Source: CAWBCR01 sp963787375 (lineage in GTDB: Bacteria; Chloroflexota; Anaerolineae; Aggregatilineales; UBA3940). From it: 64,000 nucleotides of DNA. The translations under genes were made by a program, and so were the position numbers. The notes below the pieces were generated by a model. That model searched no databases. It worked only from the letters and a program-made list of their open reading frames with translations, and was not told the origin of the DNA. Below are positions 59,164-64,000 of this stretch, piece by piece; the first letter of the stretch is position 1; the number at the start of each line of letters is the position of its first letter. The stretch is from positions 124,001 to 188,000 of the forward strand of contig CAWBCR010000017.1 in the NCBI GenBank assembly GCA_963787375.1, written 5' to 3'.

Positions 59164-62100
59164 TTACTGGCTGTAACCCAGTGGCGCGAGCTGTTCCAGC
59201 ACCAGTTGTGGTAGCTCGCCCAGATCGGTGCGCCAGACGCGCGCTGTGCCATCGTTGCTGGCAGTGACGATCTGTTCGCCATCCGGGCTGAAGGTGGCCA
59301 TCAGAATGGAATTGCTGTGGCCGGCCAGCCTCGCGATCAGCGTTCCGCTGCTGCTTCGCCACAGGCGCGCGGCCCCGTCGCCGCTGCCGGTCACGATCAG
59401 CGTGCCATCGGGGCTGAAGGCGGCCCAGTTGACGCTGTCGGGGCCGTCAGACAACTCGAAAACCTGCTGGCCTGTGTGTGCGTCCCACACACGCGCCGAC
59501 CTGTCGGCGCTGGCTGTGACCACGCGGGCGGAATCAGGGCTGAAGGCTGCCATGCTGACGGCATCGGTATGCCCACTCAGGGTGGTAATCAAGGTGCCGG
59601 TTGCGGCATCCCACACACGGGCGGTGCGGTCGACGCTGGTGGTTACGATCAGCATGCCGTCGGGGCTGAAGGCCGCCCACCTGACCGGACCGGTGTGCCC
59701 GGCCAGCACGGCGATATTCTGGCCGGTGGCCGCGTCCCACAGGCGGGCCGTCATATCGTCGCTGGCCGTGACGATGCGCGTGCCATCTGGACTGAAGGCT
59801 GCCATGTTGAGGCCTTCTGTGTGGCCGCTCAACACGGCAAGCTGTGCGCCGGTGTGCGGATCCCACAGGCGTGCAGTGCCATCGCGGCTAGCGGTCAGGA
59901 CCTGCGTGCCGTCGGGGCTGAAGGCCGCCCACCAGATCTCTTCGTTATGCCCGGTGAGAGACGTGATCAGGCTGCCGGTCTGCGTATCCCACACGTCCGC
60001 GGTCCGGTCGCTGCTGGCCGTCACTACTATGCTGCCGTCCGGGCTGAAAGCTGCCATCTTCACGTAGTCGGTGTGTGCGCTCAACACGGTCAGCGCCTGG
60101 CCGGTTTGAGCGTCCCACAGCTCTGCAGTGCGATCGTTGCTGGCGGTCAGCACTTCTGTCCCGTCGGGACTGAACACCGCCGAGTTGACCGGCTGGTCCT
60201 GGGCGCTCAGGATCGGCAGTGGCGCTGAACGGTCAAGTTGCCACAGCAGCGTCCGCCGGTCGTCGCTGGCGGTGGCGATAAACTTCCCATCACCGCTGAA
60301 CTGGGCAGACAGGACCTGGTCGGTGTGCCCATGCAGGACGAGAAGCTGCGCGCCGCTGGTGGCATCCCACAGCCGCGCCGTGCCATCGCCGCCTGAGGTG
60401 ACGATCTGGCTGCCGTCCGGGCTGTAGAAAGCGGTGAATAGCGTCCCCGACAGGGAATCCACTTCGTACAACATCTCACCCGTCGCGACGTCGTACACGC
60501 GCAGCGCGCCATCGCCGCTGGCCGTCACGACATGCTGGCCGTCGGGGCTGAAGTTGGCTGAGTTTACCCAGCCGCGCGCGCCGATCAGCACTTGAAGCTG
60601 CTCGCCGGTCGCTACGTCCCAGACACGTGCGGTGAGATCGCGGCTGGCCGAGACCACCATCGTGCCGTCGGGACTGAAGTTGGCCCAGCGCACCCAGTCA
60701 AGATGGCCGGGATCCTCCAGCGGCCCCTCATCGCGTCCCGCGATAGTCCGTACCAGATTGCCGGTTGCAACATCCCAGATGCGAATGGTCTTATCGCTGC
60801 CGGCGGTCACGATTTGCGTGCCCGCGCTGTTATAGAACGCGGTCCACACCTCGCCGGTGTGCCCGCGCAGGATGTCGATCAGGTGGCCGGTCTCAGCGTC
60901 CCACAGCCTCGCCGTGCTGTCCTGGCTGGCGGTCAGGACCTGCGTGCCGTCGGGGCTGAACACGGCAGAGTTGACCGGGCCCTGATGGCCTGTCAGGTCG
61001 AGAAGCTGCGCGCCGTTGGACGTGTCCCACACGCGGGCGGTGTTATCGCGGCTGGCCGTCACCAGGCGGCTGCCGTCAAAACTGAAGCTGGCCGAGCGCA
61101 CACGGTCCTCGTGGCCCAGGAAAACCCGCACCGGGAGTGTGTGCGACAGCACCGAGTACATCGCCCCCCAACTCTCGACACTCTGGTAAGTCTGGTAGGC
61201 TTTGTAGGCTGAGCGATAAGCCTGGATCACGTCGCCGTTTTGAATGGACAGATTGACCTGGGCAGCCAGCTCCCGCGAGAGTGCTTTCTGCGCTGCGTAA
61301 TACTCTGTAACAGCGAAGGCAACCGACAGCCCGACGATGATCACGACCGCTGCCACGACGCCTGTCAGTGTGATCCGCCGCTGTCGGTGGGCCCTGGTCT
61401 TGCTCTCCCTGAGAAGCCGGGTTTCGTCGTTTGAAAGAACCAGCCCGCTTTCCTGTGGCTCGATGATTTGCAGCTCATCGCGGCTTAATAGCAGCTTATC
61501 CCGCATGTAGAATGGCAGCTTCTGAGAAAGCAGCTCTTTTGCCGCCTTGCGTGACTGGACAGCGGGGTCGAGCTCGATTTTGTCGACTAGGTAGTCATGG
61601 GCCAGCTCAAAACCGACCTCATTATTGGCCGGCTCGCCCGAGGAGTCGGAGGGGGTTTCCGCCAGTGCCAGGCTGCCGTCGCTGCTGTCTGTCTGGATTT
61701 CAGTCTCGCTCAACAGGCGGCTTTCGAGCAGGCTGCGCAGCACCTCATCGAGCGTCATGTTATCGATGCCAAGCGCGCCCAGCTCGGCGGCCAACTCGTT
61801 GCGTGGGCGGACGATCCGGTGGCGGTCGGAGCTGATCAACGCCTCCAGAATCTGGCGGGCAACCTGGCGCTGGTCGGGCAGGAACTGGCGAGTCAGCACG
61901 CGATCCAGGTGGCTGCGCAGGATGCCGCTGGTGCCATCCAGATCGTCGTATTCGGCATTTGTGATGGTCCTGGCGTCTTGCGGCAGGCCGTCGTAGAGTG
62001 TTGAGCACACAAGCTGGAGCTGCGGCGGATTGATCTCGCCTTCCTGGCTGCTGAGGTCAGCGATGACCCGATCGACCAGACCCTCTTCGTAGCCAACTCC

Positions 62101-62970
62101 GAAGCGGCGCGGCGGCTCGACGATGATCTCGCGGGCCTCGTCGGTGTTGAGGCGGCGCAGCAGGAACTCGTTTGAGTACGGATTGCGCACGTGCGGGCGA
62201 AACGTGCCGAGCAGCCCAAACCACTCGCTGCGCATCGAGAAAATCCAGCGCACCGGCAGCAGGTCGTCGTCGAGGCATGGCGCAAGCTCCGAGAGGAAGT
62301 CCTCACGCATATGCTCGTTCTGAACGGTGAACAACTCCTCAAGCTGATCAAGGATGATGATCACCCGTTGGCCACCCAGGAGGTTTGTGGTGTAACGCAG
62401 AAAGTCCTGCAGAGAGGCGACCGCTAGATAGGGGGACTGCTCAAGCTGTGGGACCAGCACTCGCTTGACGGCCAGGTGCGCGATCTGCTGATAAGGCCGC
62501 ACGTAGATCGGCACCTCGCCGCCGGCCATCAGGCGTGGCATGATGCCTGCCTTGAGCAGGCTGGTCTTGCCAGCGCCGCTTTCGGCGTGCAGCACAGTGA
62601 GCGGTCCGCGTCCCAGCAGATTGAGGATGGTCGAGATGACCTCGGTACGGCCGTAGAACAGTGCCGCGTCCTCAAAGTCGTAGTGCAGCAGCGCCTTATA
62701 GGGCGTGCCGCCCATACCGGTTCGCTGCGCCTGCTCGGCCTCGGCCTGAAGCTGCCCGATGTACGCTTTGACCCCTTCCGCCAGCCGGCGCTGCTCTTGC
62801 TGCTCCTGCTGGACAGCCACCTCGACGGCGGTCAGCGCCCGCTCGACATGGCTGTAGATCACCTGCGCACCGGCACCAATGGCCGTCACGCTGCCCTGAA
62901 TGTCGCCGACGACGATCTTGTCGCCGCCGACCACGTCACCCCCCACGGGTTGAGACTGCTGTTCAGGCAT
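59164..62970 (-). CDS. nSTAND1 NTPase with 15 WD40 repeats
   Basis: 1268 aa. N-terminus VGGDVVGGDKIVVGDI, a short glycine-rich motif often found at the start of STAND and conflict-system proteins. A coiled coil (about 40-80) is followed by the nSTAND1 domain (about 88-480: YKALLHYDFEDAALFYGR, P-loop AESGAGKT at 129-136, Walker B IIILDQLEELF at 204-214). One helix (about 534-553) then leads to 15 WD40 repeats (about 618-1260), enough for two propellers. Such proteins act as sensors or switches, and some are antiviral effectors; no effector domain is visible. Alone in its unit. Confidence 0.88.
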   Translation of the reverse strand: MPEQQSQPVGGDVVGGDKIVVGDIQGSVTAIGAGAQVIYSHVERALTAVEVAVQQEQQEQRRLAEGVKAYIGQLQAEAEQAQRTGMGGTPYKALLHYDFEDAALFYGRTEVISTILNLLGRGPLTVLHAESGAGKTSLLKAGIMPRLMAGGEVPIYVRPYQQIAHLAVKRVLVPQLEQSPYLAVASLQDFLRYTTNLLGGQRVIIILDQLEELFTVQNEHMREDFLSELAPCLDDDLLPVRWIFSMRSEWFGLLGTFRPHVRNPYSNEFLLRRLNTDEAREIIVEPPRRFGVGYEEGLVDRVIADLSSQEGEINPPQLQLVCSTLYDGLPQDARTITNAEYDDLDGTSGILRSHLDRVLTRQFLPDQRQVARQILEALISSDRHRIVRPRNELAAELGALGIDNMTLDEVLRSLLESRLLSETEIQTDSSDGSLALAETPSDSSGEPANNEVGFELAHDYLVDKIELDPAVQSRKAAKELLSQKLPFYMRDKLLLSRDELQIIEPQESGLVLSNDETRLLRESKTRAHRQRRITLTGVVAAVVIIVGLSVAFAVTEYYAAQKALSRELAAQVNLSIQNGDVIQAYRSAYKAYQTYQSVESWGAMYSVLSHTLPVRVFLGHEDRVRSASFSFDGSRLVTASRDNTARVWDTSNGAQLLDLTGHQGPVNSAVFSPDGTQVLTASQDSTARLWDAETGHLIDILRGHTGEVWTAFYNSAGTQIVTAGSDKTIRIWDVATGNLVRTIAGRDEGPLEDPGHLDWVRWANFSPDGTMVVSASRDLTARVWDVATGEQLQVLIGARGWVNSANFSPDGQHVVTASGDGALRVYDVATGEMLYEVDSLSGTLFTAFYSPDGSQIVTSGGDGTARLWDATSGAQLLVLHGHTDQVLSAQFSGDGKFIATASDDRRTLLWQLDRSAPLPILSAQDQPVNSAVFSPDGTEVLTASNDRTAELWDAQTGQALTVLSAHTDYVKMAAFSPDGSIVVTASSDRTADVWDTQTGSLITSLTGHNEEIWWAAFSPDGTQVLTASRDGTARLWDPHTGAQLAVLSGHTEGLNMAAFSPDGTRIVTASDDMTARLWDAATGQNIAVLAGHTGPVRWAAFSPDGMLIVTTSVDRTARVWDAATGTLITTLSGHTDAVSMAAFSPDSARVVTASADRSARVWDAHTGQQVFELSDGPDSVNWAAFSPDGTLIVTGSGDGAARLWRSSSGTLIARLAGHSNSILMATFSPDGEQIVTASNDGTARVWRTDLGELPQLVLEQLAPLGYSQ
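59200..61120 (-). repeat. tandem WD40-coding repeats, about 126-bp units
   Basis: About 15 imperfect units of roughly 42 codons encode the WD40 blades, with a recurring FSPDGT-x-x-VTAS-x-D pattern. The blades at the C-terminus are the most alike, suggesting recent amplification or homogenisation there. The regular spacing is a protein repeat and not a CRISPR array. Confidence 0.85.
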
Positions 62971-63183
62971 AGCCTAATCCTCTTGTGCTGGAGATTGCCG
63001 CGCCTTCTTGTTCGTGAGCCCCAGTATGGTGGCATAGTCGCCGGGAGGAGTCAAGTGGAAGAGTGGCGCGGCGCGCGCCGCATTATGAGTCTGCCGGGGA
63101 GTGAGTACAATAAGAGGCATGATAGCGCCCAGCTTTATCCGACAAGGCTCGCGGGTCGCACCGGCCAGCCGGCAAGCAGCCCT

Positions 63184-64000
63184 ATGACTGGCAAACTCCG
63201 CCGGATCCTGTCGGGCTCTCAGGCGTTTGGCTATGGGCCCTCCTCCAAGCTGGTCACGATTGCCAGCCACCTTAAGCAGGCAGGGGTGGTCACCGATTTC
63301 TATGGAGAAGGGATCGCCCGGTCGTTTGCGGAGATGAACAGGCCGGCGTTTGGCGCGCTGCGGGTTGAGACCGACGTAGAAGATATCGCGCCGGGGGGGT
63401 ACGATGCGGTCATTAGCCTGATGAGCCCGGAGGTCGCCGCGTGGGGCTACTCACAGGGGGTACCCGTTGCTGCCGTCGACAGCCTGTATTGGCTGTGGCG
63501 CTGGCCGGAGGACCAGCAGTCTGCGGTGCAGCGCGACATTGGGCAGTTTCGCGGCGCGCACCGGCTGGGTGACCTGCTGGCATACATCGAAACGCTGCCG
63601 CGTCACGTGCAGCAGTTTGCCAACCACCTGATGGCCGACCGCTCGTATATCCAGCGCTATCCGGGAATGTATCGAGAGGATCGCGCCGACCGTGTCCTGA
63701 ATCTGGTCGAAGTAGGGCCGATTGTCGATCGATCGTATTACAGCGCCCGCCCGCGTGATACGGTGCTGATCTCCTTTGCCGGAATGATCAATCCGCTGGT
63801 ATCCGACGAAGACATCGACAAGTATTTCCGCCTCGTCAACACGCTGCTGGAACCGGCGCTGGCCGAACTGGGGCAGGCGTACCAGGTCATCTATGCGGTG
63901 AACCCGGTGCTCGACGCGGCAGCAAGGCAGGTCTTCCACGGCGCGGTCACTTCGCTGTCCCATCAGGAGATGCTTAGCACGATGGCCCGCTCGATTGCCG
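63184..64000 (+). CDS. GT-B-like protein resembling (hydroxymethyl)cytosylglucuronate synthases, partial
   Basis: The frame opens at ATG 63184 and runs off the window end (272 codons seen). It starts LSGSQAFGYGPSSKLVTIASHL and continues VTDFYGEGIARSFAE, with GYDAVISLMSPEVAAWGY and AVDSLYWLWRWP. This recalls the N-terminal half of cytosylglucuronate-type synthases, which are GT-B glycosyltransferases of nucleoside antibiotics; the resemblance is from memory and only moderate. The missing C-terminal half would settle it. No clear Shine-Dalgarno precedes the ATG. The 212 bp between this gene and the divergent nSTAND gene probably hold both promoters, but none is clear. Confidence 0.55.
   Translation, partial: MTGKLRRILSGSQAFGYGPSSKLVTIASHLKQAGVVTDFYGEGIARSFAEMNRPAFGALRVETDVEDIAPGGYDAVISLMSPEVAAWGYSQGVPVAAVDSLYWLWRWPEDQQSAVQRDIGQFRGAHRLGDLLAYIETLPRHVQQFANHLMADRSYIQRYPGMYREDRADRVLNLVEVGPIVDRSYYSARPRDTVLISFAGMINPLVSDEDIDKYFRLVNTLLEPALAELGQAYQVIYAVNPVLDAAARQVFHGAVTSLSHQEMLSTMARSIA

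Noticed and set aside
59200..61120. Regular repeats suggesting a CRISPR array
   Set aside because: Units are about 126 bp, imperfect, and encode WD40 blades; no 25-40 bp direct repeats with spacers are seen.
63119..63187. 22-codon frame overlapping the start of the last gene
   Set aside because: Its Shine-Dalgarno-like AAGAGG is only 1 nt from the ATG and the peptide has no notable features; translational coupling is possible but unsupported.

Overview
The window is a compact, GC-rich bacterial chromosome segment of about 55 genes, with five tRNA genes and no rRNA, insertion sequence, phage or CRISPR array. The gene mix points to a Chloroflexota bacterium, probably Anaerolineae-like; this is inferred from gene content only. 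Supporting features are a CpXC protein, an FHA-SEDS-PBP envelope operon like that of Actinobacteria, KorAB-type 2-oxoacid:ferredoxin oxidoreductase, paired TatA genes, a BTAD-type regulator and an nSTAND-WD40 protein. Promoters that can be read are sigma-70-like (TTGnnn, 16-18 bp, TAnAAT), and several genes overlap their neighbours through ATGA.

Layout. 1-7.2 kb: Lon N-domain protein (cut by the window edge), tRNA-Leu(GAG), a large unknown protein, PanE-like reductase, a parvulin isomerase and the rpsF-ssb-rpsR operon behind a structured leader. 7.5-19.4 kb: tRNA-Met, GT87 mannosyltransferase-like protein, two tatA genes with matching promoters, M42 and M19 peptidases, GT2, site-2 protease-CBS, class III aminotransferase, GAF-PAS histidine kinase and CpXC protein. 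19.4-24.3 kb (minus): fhaA-fhaB-mtnP-SEDS-PBP, in which the transpeptidase has lost all three catalytic motifs. 24.4-35.2 kb: tRNA-Gln, hypABCD (hypA frameshifted, no hypE), NBR1-Ig lipoprotein, DtxR regulator, hyuA (frameshifted), M23 peptidase, korAB and tRNA-His.

35.3-45.4 kb: hisS, preceded by what looks like a complete histidine attenuator (promoter, a leader peptide with six consecutive His codons, mutually exclusive antiterminator and terminator); two HAD proteins; a NarL regulator; DUF971; a BTAD regulator; GT4 plus a CelD-like acyltransferase; FtsB-like protein; tRNA-Leu(CAG); and an aldehyde dehydrogenase gene reduced to its two ends. 45.8-51 kb: two receiver proteins with a 7TM histidine kinase, an ECF sigma factor with a frameshifted anti-sigma, and a multi-pass membrane protein. 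51-64 kb: a trimethylamine/histamine dehydrogenase-like flavoenzyme, a GNAT, a URO-D-like protein, a transporter-HEAT-cNMP gene split by a frameshift, a 15-blade WD40 nSTAND NTPase and a truncated GT-B-like gene.

The most notable signals are the hisS attenuator, the apparently dead PBP beside an intact SEDS protein, the internally deleted ALDH7 gene, and four genes each broken by an apparent +1 shift, which may be real decay or assembly errors.
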